Assembly: GCF_016427535.1 (NCBI RefSeq)
Contig: NZ_JAELXV010000001.1
Coordinates: 868,001-932,000 of the forward strand
Reading direction: 5' to 3'
DNA from: Hymenobacter sp. BT559
Lineage (GTDB): Bacteria > Bacteroidota > Bacteroidia > Cytophagales > Hymenobacteraceae
DNA: 64,000 nt
The stretch's first letter is position 1, and the number at the start of each line of letters is the position of its first letter. The position numbers were made by a program, and so were the translations under genes. Below the pieces are notes generated by a model. The model did no database searches and was not told where the DNA came from. It saw only the letters and a list, made by a program, of their open reading frames with translations. This document shows positions 1 through 8,975 of the stretch, piece by piece.

Positions 1-2
1 TG

Positions 3-65
3 GGGCCAGGTTATCAAATGCTCGTCGTGACCAGCGCCCGACTCAAGCCAGCGGCCGGCCAGTAG
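3..65 (+). CDS. 3' end of an unidentified gene (partial)
   Basis: A reading frame is open from the left window edge to a TAG at 63-65 and would encode about 20 residues ending in KPAAGQ. A good terminator hairpin follows at 107-136, which fits a gene ending here. The piece is too short to identify, and a chance open frame cannot be excluded. Confidence 0.35.
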   Translation, partial: GPGYQMLVVTSARLKPAAGQ

Positions 66-106
66 CACCCCCTAGGTGCAACGTGCGTCAGCAGCCGTAG
101 TCTATG

Positions 107-136
107 AAAAGCCAGTGCCTTTCGCGCTGGCTTTTT
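107..136 (+). terminator. Rho-independent terminator of the gene entering from the left
   Basis: AAAAGCCAG (107-115) pairs with CTGGCTTTT (127-135) and runs into a T tract. It lies before the start codon chosen for the hydrolase at 157, which argues against the longer reading frame that begins upstream at 76. Confidence 0.65.
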
Positions 137-156
137 TGCATTTTACTTTCCTGCCA

Positions 157-1014
157 ATGGTTCGCTTACTCTTCCTGGCGCTGCTACTTCTGCAAACCGT
201 TTCGACCTGGGCCAGCAAGCCCATGCCTGACTGGATAGCCACCCCCGACTCGGTGGGGCTGCGCTACCAGAGCCTAACACTGACAACGCCCGACCATGTG
301 CGGCTCGCAGCCTGGCTAGTGGCGCCGGTAGCCGGCGTGCCCGACCAGCACACGACGATGGTAGTGGCCAGCAACGACTGGGGCAATATGTCCTACAGCC
401 TCTACCAGGCGCGGGCGCTAGCCGCCGCGGGCTACCGCGTGCTGCTGTTCGACTACCGCGGCTTTGGGCACAGCGCGGCGTTTACCATCAACCCAAACCA
501 GCTCTACTATCCCGAGTTTGCCATCGACCTAGGCACGGCCCTGGCCGAAGCGCGGCGGCAAAGCCCGCGGCAGCGGGTGGGCATCATCGGCTTCTCGATG
601 GGTACTATCCTGGGGGCGAAGGTGGCGGCTACCTCGCGCTGTGATTTTCTGATAACCGATGGCTACCTAGCTAACCCGCAGGCGCTGGTAGCTCATTACC
701 AAAGGGTGCGCCCCGAGCGCCCCGCTACCCTTCCTGCCGATGCGGCTACCTACGCCCGCGTGGCACCTAGGGTCAACTGCCCCTGGCTCCTCATTGCGGG
801 CACCGAAGACCAGGCCACGCCGCTGGCCGACTCGCTGGCCGACTCGCTGGCCACAGCCCGTGCTGCGCGCCACAAGCAGCGGCGCGAGGTGCTGCCCGTG
901 CCCTGCGGCCACCTAGGCGCTATGCAGAAGCTAACAGAAAAGGAGCTTGGCGACGGCTACGTGCAAGCCGTGAGCCGCTTTTTAGCCGGCAAATCGGCCG
1001 CGGCTCAGGGGTAG
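157..1014 (+). CDS. secreted alpha/beta-hydrolase
   Basis: The 285-residue product starts with a signal-peptide-like segment (MVRLLFLALLLLQ...). The start was placed at 157 because the open frame upstream runs through a terminator and codes for atypical sequence. The core looks like an alpha/beta-hydrolase: FDYRGFG before the nucleophile elbow, GFSMG with the likely nucleophile Ser147, an acidic residue at Asp218 (GTEDQ) and His252 (CGHLG) complete a plausible triad. The substrate cannot be told; relatives include peptidases, esterases and dienelactone hydrolases. A 12-bp direct duplication (GACTCGCTGGCC, about 828-851) repeats four residues in the region between Asp218 and His252. The gene is monocistronic, with the next gene 220 bp downstream. 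Confidence 0.8.
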   Translation: MVRLLFLALLLLQTVSTWASKPMPDWIATPDSVGLRYQSLTLTTPDHVRLAAWLVAPVAGVPDQHTTMVVASNDWGNMSYSLYQARALAAAGYRVLLFDYRGFGHSAAFTINPNQLYYPEFAIDLGTALAEARRQSPRQRVGIIGFSMGTILGAKVAATSRCDFLITDGYLANPQALVAHYQRVRPERPATLPADAATYARVAPRVNCPWLLIAGTEDQATPLADSLADSLATARAARHKQRREVLPVPCGHLGAMQKLTEKELGDGYVQAVSRFLAGKSAAAQG

Positions 1015-1234
1015 CGGGTGGGGCTAGCTAGGCCTAAGCAGCGGCGCAGTGTGTACCAACGTGGTGTGCTAGTGTCGTTGCTTTTTTAAGAAAACCGGAT
1101 GCGCTAACCATCTTGCCCGAAAGGCAGTAGCTACTTAGTGCCTTGCCGACGATAGAATTACCAGCCGCTCTAGGAAACAGGAGTGAAAAAGTTATACCTT
1201 GGCCGAACAAACCTCATCATTAGCAAGCAATTGT

Positions 1235-2500
1235 ATGAGAAAGCTGGAGCGGAATAAGCTGGGTGTGCTGGCTAGCGATAAAAGTGGCTGGCTTTTTCTA
1301 CTTTGGGTGGTGCTACTTGGCGGCTGCCAGCCAAAGCAGCAACAGCAGCAGCCACCGAGGGAATACAGCTACTCTATCGCAGCTGATATAGAAGGCTGTG
1401 ACGACTGCAAAGCAAAGCTGTATATAAAAGAATATACAGTCTCCGGAAAGACAGATAGTACACAAAGTAAGGATGGGCATTTTTCTATGCGAGGAAAAAT
1501 CAGCCAGCCTGGACTTTACACCTTTTTGTATTACAGTAAAATCGACAAAACGATGTCTGGGTTTGTCGATGTCTATCTACCTACTGATTCTATTCATATA
1601 AAAGCAACCAAAAAGCAGATTAGAACTAAGTTTTACGAAAAGTCCGACGTAGGTTCTCATCTAAAAAACACGGTCGTCTTTTCCACTTCTCCGCTGCAAA
1701 AGGAGTGGGAGCAATATTTGCTAACACGTGACAGCGTCTGGAATCAGTTTTTTCTGGACCAGGCGCGGGCAAGAGATAAGTTTTTGCAGGCGATGGGCAC
1801 AGGCAACAAGGTCTTGATAGAGCAAACGGCCGATTCTGCCCGCGAACTCAGATATCGATTTTCCAGCTACTTGGCTTCGGCAACTGATATGTTCGTCAAG
1901 CAGCATCCTACTTCGGAGTTGTCGCTTTCGGCGATGCTGGATAACCGTGAGTACCAACCTGCGGTAGAGCGCTTTCGCCAGTACTACAACGCCATGCCTG
2001 CCCCGTTGCAAGCGAGTTTCTACGGTCAGATTCTGGACAAAGCGCTGGCAAAAAACGAAACCCGCAACCAGAACAACCAGCGCTTTGTGGGCTATCGCAT
2101 TCGGCAGCTGGCCGGTACGACGCCCGCGGGCAAGGAGCTGAATGTCGAGCAGCTCTTCAAGCGTAATAAGCTGACGCTGATAGAGTTTTGGGCCAGCTGG
2201 TGCGGGTCCTGCCGCCTGGAAATGCCCAAGTACTACAGCCTCTATAAACAATATAACAGCAAGGGCTTTGGCATGCTGGGTATCTCCTTAGACGACAACC
2301 GCAACAAGTGGACCCAAGCCATTGCCGAGGACAGCCTGCGCATGCCGCACCTCTCGGAGCTACAAGGCGGCTACGGCGACGATATCAGGCGGTTTGCCAT
2401 CAAGGGTATACCGGCTAACCTGCTGGTAGATAGTACTGGTAGTGTTGTGGCCGTCGATGTGCCGTATCCCAAGCTGTATAAACAACTACAGGCACTGTAA
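1235..2500 (+). CDS. TlpA-like thiol-disulfide oxidoreductase lipoprotein
   Basis: This 421-residue protein has an N-terminal hydrophobic segment ending in a lipobox, LLGGC, with the acylated cysteine at residue 31. A beta-rich N-terminal region resembling the DUF4369 domain follows, and the C-terminus is a thioredoxin fold with WASWCGSC (Cys323 and Cys326). In Bacteroidota such proteins are membrane-anchored periplasmic thiol-disulfide oxidoreductases of the AhpC/TSA-TlpA-ResA type. The ATG at 1235 is preferred over an in-frame TTG at 1199. The first half of the gene is clearly richer in A+T than the thioredoxin half, which suggests a mosaic or poorly conserved N-domain. The redox partner is unknown. 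Confidence 0.8.
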   Translation: MRKLERNKLGVLASDKSGWLFLLWVVLLGGCQPKQQQQQPPREYSYSIAADIEGCDDCKAKLYIKEYTVSGKTDSTQSKDGHFSMRGKISQPGLYTFLYYSKIDKTMSGFVDVYLPTDSIHIKATKKQIRTKFYEKSDVGSHLKNTVVFSTSPLQKEWEQYLLTRDSVWNQFFLDQARARDKFLQAMGTGNKVLIEQTADSARELRYRFSSYLASATDMFVKQHPTSELSLSAMLDNREYQPAVERFRQYYNAMPAPLQASFYGQILDKALAKNETRNQNNQRFVGYRIRQLAGTTPAGKELNVEQLFKRNKLTLIEFWASWCGSCRLEMPKYYSLYKQYNSKGFGMLGISLDDNRNKWTQAIAEDSLRMPHLSELQGGYGDDIRRFAIKGIPANLLVDSTGSVVAVDVPYPKLYKQLQAL

Positions 2501-2590
2501 AAGTCGGCTTCGCTGGCTGGTGGACTGCTGTAATAAGCTTCATGTGGCTTTCTGCAACGGCCATCGACCTGGCTCGGCTAGCCCGACAAG

Positions 2591-2630
2591 ACGAGCCCTA
2601 GGGTCAGCGTTTGCTGGCCCTAGGGCTCGT
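2591..2630. terminator. bidirectional terminator hairpin containing two CCTAGG sites
   Basis: ACGAGCCCTAGGG and CCCTAGGGCTCGT form a perfect stem, extended inward by near-complementary TCAGC/GCTGG around a GTTT loop. It sits between converging genes ending at 2500 (+) and 2672 (-), so it can serve both strands. There is no strong U tract. Confidence 0.6.
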
Positions 2631-2671
2631 GCGTTATGGGAGCAAGGCAGCCGAACGTAAAGGTGCGGCGG

Positions 2672-4066
2672 CTAGCGCCCCCTGCCGCCATCCACCACTT
2701 TTTGTAGCTGCGCCTGGGTGGCCAGTGGCAGCGCGCTCAAAATATCCAAGCCCGAGGCGGCCTCAATCTTATCGATAGAGGTCAGGTACTGTTGCCAATC
2801 GGGGTTGATGGTGGTGTTGTCGTTGGGCGTGTCGATAGCTAGGATGCGGGCTTGGCCGGCCGCGATGCGCTGAAGGTCGTTGTTGCCCTCGGGCAAGAAC
2901 ACGATAACCTTCCAGATGCGGGCGGGCACCGTTACGCGGCCCTGGTCGATGGTACTGGCGGGGCCGTTTTTACCCACGCCACCGCGACCGTAGCTGCCCA
3001 TGAGCACGTAAGCCTCCTGGCCTTTCACCACCTGCGAGCGGGTGTATTCCTCCAAGTTGCCCCAGGTTTGCTGGTTATTTTGAGGCGCCTGGGGCACCAT
3101 GTTGCTCATCAAGAAAGTAGCCGAGTTGTCGTCGAGCGAGGCCGTGCGGTCGCCGCTCGGGCAGTTGTGGCCCTTGTCGAAGCCCGAGCCCGAGTAGCTC
3201 TGCGGCGACACTGCGTAGAATTGCCGGGGCAGGGCGGGGTCGGCCCGAAAATCGTCTTGCCTAGGTGCTGCTTTGGTGAGGTCGGTGCGGCCTACGTGCC
3301 AGCTCGTCCAGACCGGAATGCCGCGCTGGGCATTATAGCCGGTGGCGTACTGCGGATGGGTGAGCAGGTAGTTGGTGGTATTGGTCGGGTCGGAAGTAGC
3401 GCCGCTGGGGTTACCTAGGAGCAGGTTATCGTTGTCGGGACGGGCGCCGGCGGTGGGCGGCGTCGGCTGCGGGGTAGGAGTGGTCGGCGCCGGGGTTGGC
3501 TTGGTGGGTACCACTACCACGCCGCCCGTAGTTTCGAGGCGAATGTCGTCGAGGTTAAGGCGGTTTTTATCCGTGCCAATTTTGCGAATTTCCAGGCGAA
3601 TGGCTTCGTTGGCAGTGCCCGCGAATACGGCCGGGCGTAGGGCGGGGCCGCTGGCGGTTTGGGGCTGGCCGTTGCGCTGCCAGGTGCGGCCGTGGTCGCG
3701 GCTCACCCACAGCTCCCAGGTGCTAGCGCCGTCGCTACCATACGCCGCCGACTTGATGCTGATGCGCCGCACCCCGGCCGGCGCGTCGAACTGCATGGTA
3801 AGCCGCCCACCCGCGCGCAGGCGCGCGGCGTGCGCACCGGCCTTATGGTCTTCGGGCGTGCTACCAATGAGTGCCTCAGTAAAAAGCCAGCTACCGGTAG
3901 CCAGCGCCTCCGGAGCAGTGGCGTAGGCACCTTTAGCGCCGCTCTCGAAAGTTTCGAGCAGCGCAGCGGCCTGGATAGGGGCGGTAGCTAAGGTTGCGGT
4001 TTCGGTAGAGGGAGCCGAGCAAGCAAATAAGAGGGTAGCGGCAAGAAGAGCGGCAGAAAATTGCAT
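2672..4066 (-). CDS. DNA/RNA non-specific endonuclease (NUC1 family), lipoprotein
   Basis: The 464-residue protein begins with a lipoprotein signal (LLFAC, Cys16). Residues about 36-180 form a beta-sandwich-like region. A Pro/Thr-rich linker (about 186-207) leads to the nuclease domain, which has the signature DKGHNCPS with the putative general base His300 and a downstream metal-ligand region NMVPQAPQNN (Asn330/331). This matches the beta-beta-alpha-metal nucleases of the Serratia/NUC1 type, where the motif is D-R-G-H; here the Arg is replaced by Lys. It is probably surface or periplasmic and scavenges or degrades extracellular nucleic acid. It stands alone. Confidence 0.85.
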   Translation of the reverse strand: MQFSAALLAATLLFACSAPSTETATLATAPIQAAALLETFESGAKGAYATAPEALATGSWLFTEALIGSTPEDHKAGAHAARLRAGGRLTMQFDAPAGVRRISIKSAAYGSDGASTWELWVSRDHGRTWQRNGQPQTASGPALRPAVFAGTANEAIRLEIRKIGTDKNRLNLDDIRLETTGGVVVVPTKPTPAPTTPTPQPTPPTAGARPDNDNLLLGNPSGATSDPTNTTNYLLTHPQYATGYNAQRGIPVWTSWHVGRTDLTKAAPRQDDFRADPALPRQFYAVSPQSYSGSGFDKGHNCPSGDRTASLDDNSATFLMSNMVPQAPQNNQQTWGNLEEYTRSQVVKGQEAYVLMGSYGRGGVGKNGPASTIDQGRVTVPARIWKVIVFLPEGNNDLQRIAAGQARILAIDTPNDNTTINPDWQQYLTSIDKIEAASGLDILSALPLATQAQLQKVVDGGRGR

Positions 4067-4109
4067 GGCGCGAAAGTAGCGTGCTTAGGGGCATTACGGC
4101 CGCATTTAT

Positions 4110-4216
4110 CCCACCCCCGGCCCCCTAGCCCCTTCCCCCTCCGGGAGAGGGGAGCCGGACGATTCTAGCGTTAGAGGACGAAGGGCTCCCCTCTCCCGGA
4201 GGGGCCGGGGGTGGGG
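4110..4216. repeat. intergenic inverted-repeat element, copy 1 of 3
   Basis: CCCCACCCCCGGCCCC-type and GGGGCCGGGGGTGGGG-type arms with a shared inner block (CTCCGGGAGAGGGGAGCC and its complement) enclose a unique core of about 26 nt. The left arm carries about 13 extra bases relative to the right. The element fills the spacer between the unknown gene ending at 4226 and the nuclease start at 4066. The other copies are at 10061-10166 and 22811-22920. Confidence 0.9.
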
Positions 4217-4225
4217 TAAGCGTGA

Positions 4226-5554
4226 TTAATACAGTTTGAAGAGGGGCTTCACGTTGGCCAGGGTTTCGCCGAAGCGCTCAGAGGCTCGGGCTTGCTGGTA
4301 GGTTTCGGCAGCGGCTTTGGCGCGGGCGGTTTCGTCGGCGATTACCTTGCTAGCGCGGTCAGCTTTAATCAAGCCATCTTGCTGGCCCTGCGCGATGGCG
4401 GCCCGAATGGCGGCGCTGTACTGACTCGTGATGACGGGTAGACGGTCGGTGAGGCTCTGGAGCTGGGCCGCCAGCTGCACCACCTGCTCGGCCGAGTTGT
4501 TGGCGGGCGTCAGGTATGAGTCGGGGTCCAGAATATCGAGCTGGTTTTGGGCCCGCGCAAAGGCTTGGTCGAGAGCCGTGAAGCGGGCGGGCAGGTTGGC
4601 GGCCACGTAGTTGCTCATGCGGCTGATGTTGGCTACGTCGAGCGAATTGGTAGCGGGCTGGCCCACCGGGGCGGCCGTGTAGTAGGCCGAAATATCTTCT
4701 TGGTACGCCGCCAGCTGCACGTAGGGCCGGTAAAGCTGGCTAAGCTGGTGCTGCAGCACACTTAACTCGTTGTCGAGGGTCAGCAGCGAGGCTTGGTTGT
4801 CGGCACGGGCCGCATCGAGGGCACTAAAGAAGTTAAGCGTTGGCTTGAGGCCATTCTCAATTGTCCGGACCTGAGCGGCCGAGAAACCGTCGTTGGTGAG
4901 GCTGCTGGCGCGCACGCCGCTAAGTAGCTCCGTCACGGCATTGAGCATGGGCCCCACCGTCGGAATAGTTTTTACCAACGAATTGCTGGTGAGATGGGTA
5001 GCGAGGTCTACTAGTCGGTTGCCTCGGCTCTTATCTACCACCTTCGTCGTAATGAGCGACTTGGTATAATCAACCAGCGAAATTCCCAGCGGGTTGCTCT
5101 CGGTAGGCGAGCTGAGCGCCGCCTGCTCATTGGCGTTGCGCAGCGCCTGGGTGAGAGCGCGCAGCTGCGAAAGGCGGCTGTGGCTTACTTGCAGCAGGTC
5201 GGCGGTGGCCTTCACGTTGCCTTTGGCCAGCGAGAAGCGAGTGGTTTGGCTCAGCTTCTGGCCCGTCAGAAAATTGTTGAATTTGCCGCCCAGCTCGGTG
5301 TACACGCGCTGCTGCTGCCGATACGACTGCCGCAGGCTGTCGACACGCCGCGTGAGCAGCAGTACTGTGGCTTGGGCTTGGGCGAGTGCCTGCGTCTGGA
5401 CATCCTCGGGAGTGGGGCGTGCCACCGGCACGGCTGCCGTAGGTGGGGCCGCATCGGCGGGCGGGGCAGTAGAAGTAGTAGCTTGGGCAAATGCCGAGGC
5501 GGGTAAAAGCAAGCCCAGGCCTAGCAGATAAGGGCGAAATACAACAACAGACAT
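4226..5554 (-). CDS. exported coiled-coil protein of unknown function
   Basis: I do not recognise this 442-residue protein. It starts with a clean signal peptide (LLGLGLLLPASAFA, cleavage near residue 23), followed by an Ala/Pro/Thr-rich linker to about residue 50. The rest is almost entirely helical and rich in Gln, Ala, Leu and Ser, with several predicted coiled coils at about 55-95, 120-145, 255-285 and 310-415. There are no cysteines or clear catalytic motifs. A periplasmic structural or adaptor role is possible but not shown. It lies upstream of the nuclease gene on the same strand, separated by repeat copy 1, so co-transcription is doubtful. Confidence 0.7.
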   Translation of the reverse strand: MSVVVFRPYLLGLGLLLPASAFAQATTSTAPPADAAPPTAAVPVARPTPEDVQTQALAQAQATVLLLTRRVDSLRQSYRQQQRVYTELGGKFNNFLTGQKLSQTTRFSLAKGNVKATADLLQVSHSRLSQLRALTQALRNANEQAALSSPTESNPLGISLVDYTKSLITTKVVDKSRGNRLVDLATHLTSNSLVKTIPTVGPMLNAVTELLSGVRASSLTNDGFSAAQVRTIENGLKPTLNFFSALDAARADNQASLLTLDNELSVLQHQLSQLYRPYVQLAAYQEDISAYYTAAPVGQPATNSLDVANISRMSNYVAANLPARFTALDQAFARAQNQLDILDPDSYLTPANNSAEQVVQLAAQLQSLTDRLPVITSQYSAAIRAAIAQGQQDGLIKADRASKVIADETARAKAAAETYQQARASERFGETLANVKPLFKLY

Positions 5555-5781
5555 AGGATAGAAGAAAGACCTGTTTGAAGATATCAGTTAAGGAGTTACA
5601 GGAAAAGCAAATGGACCCCCAAAGATGCAAAGACCGGGCCGAGTAGTGGGCGCATCGCTCAAAACATGCCGCCACCGAGGACCTAGGGCACAATAGACGC
5701 GTATAGTAGCGCCCCAGCACAAAGCGGCCGCAACTTTGTGGCCACTAGTTGTTCCTTTAGTTATTCATTTCCGGCTATTGC

Positions 5782-7548
5782 ATGAAACTTCGCTACCTTC
5801 CTTTAGTGCTGCTGGCTTTACCCGCTTGCACCAGCAACACCACCAAAACCACCCCCGGCGAAGCCAGTGCCTCTGCGGCCGATGCGCGCTTCGACCGCTA
5901 CAAAGACCAGTTCATTCTCGACTTCTGGCGGCAGAACCCCGACTATGCCTCGTCGCAGGGCTTTCATAAGTACGACTCGCTGCTGGTGATACCCGACGCG
6001 GCCCAGCGGCGCAGCGATGCCGCCTTTGTCACGAAGAACCTAGGGGCGCTGGCGGGCTTCACTCTCGACAGCCTGTCGCCCACCAATCAGATAGATTGGC
6101 GCCTGCTCAACAATGAGCTGCGGAGCCAACGCTGGTATGCCGACACGCTCCTCAGCTGGCAGTGGAACCCCGCCAACTACAACCTAGGGGCTAGCGTGGG
6201 CGACCTACTCAATGGCCGCCACTACCCGCTGGCGCGCCGCCTGCGTACTATCTCCGACAAAATAGCCCAGGCTCCGGCCTATTACGCGGCGGCCAAGGCC
6301 AACATCACCGGGCCGACTCGTGAGCATGCCGAGCTGGCTGTGCAGCAAAATGAGGGCGGCCTAGCCGTGTTTGGCCCCGCGCTGGCTGACTCAGTGCGCA
6401 AGTCGAGCCTGAGCGCGGCCGAAAAGCAGCTGCTGACTCAGCGCATAGCGGGCGCGCAGCGGGCCGTGCAGGGATACATTGACTTTTTGAAGCAAGACGT
6501 GCTGACGGGCAACGATTTTCGCTCGTTTCGCATCGATAAGGCGTTGTTCGACCGCAAGTTTGCGCTGGATATCCAGTCGCGCTACTCGGCCGAAGAAGTG
6601 TTGCAGCTGGCCCAGCAGCGCAAAGCCAACCTGCTGCATGACATGGGCCGGCGGGCGGCGCGGCTGTTCCCTAAGTACTGCGCGGGCCAGCCCGTGCCCA
6701 AAGACACGGTGCAGCTCATTCGCCAGGTTATTGACAAGCTGACCCTGAAGCACGCCCCGCGCGAAGGCTTCGTGGATGCCGTGAAGCGCCAAACTCCGAC
6801 GCTCGTCAAGTTTGTGAACGACCACAAGCTGCTGACGCAAGACCCCACCAAGCCGCTGGTGGTGCGCGAAACGCCCCTCTACATGCGCGGCAGCGGCGCC
6901 GGCGCCAGTGTAAGTGCCCCCGGCCCCTACGACCTCAAGGCTAACACCTATTACAACGTGGAGCCCCTGCCCACTACTTGGACGGCCCAGCAGGCTGAAA
7001 GCTACCTACGCGAGTACAACGACTATACCCTGCAGATTCTCAATATCCACGAGGCCATTCCGGGGCACTACACGCAGCTAGTGTACGCCAACCGCTCGCC
7101 TTCGCGCGTGAAGAGTATTTTCGGCAATGGCGCCATGATAGAAGGCTGGGCCGTGTACAGCGAGCAAATGATGCTGGAAGCCGGCTACGGCAACAACTCC
7201 GACGAGATGTGGCTGCTGTGGGACAAGTGGAATATGCGCTCGACCCTCAATGCGGTGGTTGACAACCTAGTGCAAACGAAAAATGCGAGCGAAAAAGATG
7301 TGGTGGCGCTGCTCACCGGCGCGGGCTTTCAGGAGGAAGCCGAAGCGCGCAACAAGTGGCACCGCGCCACCCTGAGCCAGGTGCAGCTAAGCTCGTACTT
7401 CACGGGCTACACTGAGATAGTAGCTCTGCGCAATGAGGTGAAGCAGCGCGACGGCGAGAAGTTCAGCGTCAAGAATTTCAACGAGCAGTTCCTGAGCTTT
7501 GGCAGTGCGCCAGTCAAATACATCCGTGACCTGATGCTGCGGCGCTGA
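5782..7548 (+). CDS. DUF885 family metallopeptidase-like lipoprotein
   Basis: The 588-residue protein begins with a lipobox (LLALPAC, Cys13). It matches the DUF885 family in length and in its HEAIPGH motif (His423, Glu424, His429), which resembles the zinc-binding HExxH motif with insertions and is used by predicted carboxypeptidase-like enzymes. The C-terminal GWAVYSEQMMLEAG stretch, about 30 residues later, could supply the third ligand glutamate. These proteins are abundant in Bacteroidota and usually periplasmic; substrates are unproven. The upstream region carries a short palindrome, CACAAAG...CTTTGTG, at 5718-5740. The gene appears monocistronic. Confidence 0.85.
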   Translation: MKLRYLPLVLLALPACTSNTTKTTPGEASASAADARFDRYKDQFILDFWRQNPDYASSQGFHKYDSLLVIPDAAQRRSDAAFVTKNLGALAGFTLDSLSPTNQIDWRLLNNELRSQRWYADTLLSWQWNPANYNLGASVGDLLNGRHYPLARRLRTISDKIAQAPAYYAAAKANITGPTREHAELAVQQNEGGLAVFGPALADSVRKSSLSAAEKQLLTQRIAGAQRAVQGYIDFLKQDVLTGNDFRSFRIDKALFDRKFALDIQSRYSAEEVLQLAQQRKANLLHDMGRRAARLFPKYCAGQPVPKDTVQLIRQVIDKLTLKHAPREGFVDAVKRQTPTLVKFVNDHKLLTQDPTKPLVVRETPLYMRGSGAGASVSAPGPYDLKANTYYNVEPLPTTWTAQQAESYLREYNDYTLQILNIHEAIPGHYTQLVYANRSPSRVKSIFGNGAMIEGWAVYSEQMMLEAGYGNNSDEMWLLWDKWNMRSTLNAVVDNLVQTKNASEKDVVALLTGAGFQEEAEARNKWHRATLSQVQLSSYFTGYTEIVALRNEVKQRDGEKFSVKNFNEQFLSFGSAPVKYIRDLMLRR

Positions 7549-7617
7549 GTGGTATTTTAGGTAGTGTAACTTTTACTGGTCGTCTACAGTTTCAACGGTT
7601 ATTCTTTCTTTTTTACC

Positions 7618-7971
7618 ATGACCGAAGAAGCCCGCCAGCACGTGGTAGATGCCGACGATGAACAATTGCGCCATCTCATTCACGAGCACATGAAGGTGTT
7701 TGCCAAGTTTACTTCCGAAAACTGCGATGCCTGCGAAGCCCTAGCTCCGCCATTTGCCAAGTTTGTAGATGCTCCCGACAACGTAAGCATTCTCTTCGTG
7801 CGCTTAAATTCAGACCAAAACCCGGTAGCCAAAAAGCTGATGCAAGAAAAAGTGGCGCCCTTCTTCGTGAGCTATTGCCAGGGCCGCTTGCTCGAATGCG
7901 ATGCCCTCATTGAGGAGGCGCAGGTAGTGGCGCAGCTGGAGCGCCTGCGAACCTTTATGCCGGTGAAGTAG
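7618..7971 (+). CDS. small cytoplasmic thioredoxin-like protein
   Basis: This 117-residue protein has no signal peptide. It has a thioredoxin-like arrangement: KFTSENCDACEAL with a CxxC pair (CDAC), a central strand ILFVRLNSD, and APFF in place of the usual cis-proline segment. The weak N-terminal helix and the unusual CDAC centre suggest a redox adaptor rather than a classical thioredoxin. A -7-like element, TAACTTTT, lies about 45 bp upstream of the ATG. Next downstream is a large inverted repeat and then the YdcF-like gene. Confidence 0.75.
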   Translation: MTEEARQHVVDADDEQLRHLIHEHMKVFAKFTSENCDACEALAPPFAKFVDAPDNVSILFVRLNSDQNPVAKKLMQEKVAPFFVSYCQGRLLECDALIEEAQVVAQLERLRTFMPVK

Positions 7972-7996
7972 TACGCGGCACCAAGCACAACACATT

Positions 7997-8080
7997 GTCA
8001 TGCTGCGCTTGCGAAGCAGCTTATCTCGCTAGAATAAGGATGTTCTGCCGTGATATGCTGCTTCGCAAGCGCAGCATGAC
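7997..8080. repeat. inverted repeat of the GTCATGCTG family
   Basis: Two perfect 24-nt arms, starting GTCATGCTGCGCTTG (7997-8020) and its complement (8057-8080), flank a 36-nt core. Related pieces with GTCATGCT/AGCATGAC arms occur at 14021-14055, 39041-39131 and 41532-41635. The right arm overlaps the ATG at 8076. Confidence 0.85.
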
Positions 8081-8879
8081 GATTTTTGCGGCTATTCAAT
8101 TCCTTATAGCCTTGTTTTTTATTCTTTCCAAAACCCTGGACTTTGTGCTGCTGCCGGCTGTGTGGCTGGTGGCGCTACTCCTAGGTGCCTTGGTGGCGCA
8201 GCCGGGCGGCAAAGCCCAGCGCCGCTGGCTGCGTGGTGCCGGCCTGCTGGTGCTGCTGGGTACTAATAATGCCTTGGTAAACGAGGCCCTGCTGGCCTGG
8301 GAAAAGCCGCCGGTGCTGCTGAGCGCCATAGCCCCGGCCGATGCGGTGGTAGTGCTCACGGGCGTCACGGCCATTCGCAAGTCGCCGCACGACCGGGTGT
8401 ATTTGCAGCACGGGGCCGACCGCGTCAACTACGCCCTGTGGCTCTACCGCTCGGGGCGGGCGCGGCGCATCATCATCTCGGGCGGCTCGGGCGCTATTCT
8501 AAGCGTAGCCAATACCGAGGCTAAGGACCTGGCCACCGTGCTGCGCCTAGCTGCCGTGCCGAAAGAAGACATCTTGCTGGAAGAACGCAGCCGCAACACC
8601 CGCGAAAACGCGAAGTTTACCAAAGAGCTGCTAGCGCAGCATCCCGATATTAAGTCGCTGGTGCTCATTACCTCGGGCTTTCACCAGCGGCGGGCGCTGG
8701 GCTGCTTTGCCAAAGTAGGCCTGCACCCGCAGTCCTTCCCGGCCGATTTTTATACCACCGACCGCAACTGGACGCCCGACTACTGGCTGGTGCCCGACAT
8801 TGGGGCCCTAGGTCGCTGGAGCCTGCTGCTGCACGAAATGGCCGGCTACGTGGTTTACAAAGTGGCTGGCTACTGCTAG
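8076..8879 (+). CDS. YdcF/ElyC/SanA-like DUF218 membrane protein
   Basis: The protein of up to 267 residues has two N-terminal membrane segments (IALFFILSKTLDFVLLPAVW and the next about 25 residues), then a DUF218 domain starting with ADAVVVLTG and including RIIISGG, a LLEERSRNTRENAKF signature and LVLITSGFHQRRA. ElyC and SanA of this family act in envelope integrity; the reaction is not known. The start is uncertain. The ATG at 8076 lies inside the right arm of an inverted repeat, while TTG at 8112 would give MFFILSKTL..., which fits the usual N-terminus of the family better and leaves the repeat outside the gene. Confidence 0.8.
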   Translation: MTIFAAIQFLIALFFILSKTLDFVLLPAVWLVALLLGALVAQPGGKAQRRWLRGAGLLVLLGTNNALVNEALLAWEKPPVLLSAIAPADAVVVLTGVTAIRKSPHDRVYLQHGADRVNYALWLYRSGRARRIIISGGSGAILSVANTEAKDLATVLRLAAVPKEDILLEERSRNTRENAKFTKELLAQHPDIKSLVLITSGFHQRRALGCFAKVGLHPQSFPADFYTTDRNWTPDYWLVPDIGALGRWSLLLHEMAGYVVYKVAGYC

Positions 8880-8887
8880 CTTTCTTC

Positions 8888-8968
8888 AGCTAGTAGCCAT
8901 TGGCTGCCAGCTGCTGGCTTTCTCCTTTTGCGAGGGGGCTACTAGCTAGCAGCCAGTGGCTACCAGCT
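8888..8968. repeat. imperfect inverted repeat upstream of dinB
   Basis: The left segment AGCTAGTAGCCATTGGCTGC (from 8889) and the complement of GCAGCCAGTGGCTACCAGCT (to 8968) match with few mismatches over about 32 nt. It fills the 96-bp gap between the YdcF-like gene and dinB. Confidence 0.65.
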
Positions 8969-8975
8969 AAAAACT

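Noticed and set aside
828..851. Tandem 12-bp repeat in the alpha/beta-hydrolase gene
   Set aside because: It adds four residues in frame and is a simple local duplication, not a wider repeat system.
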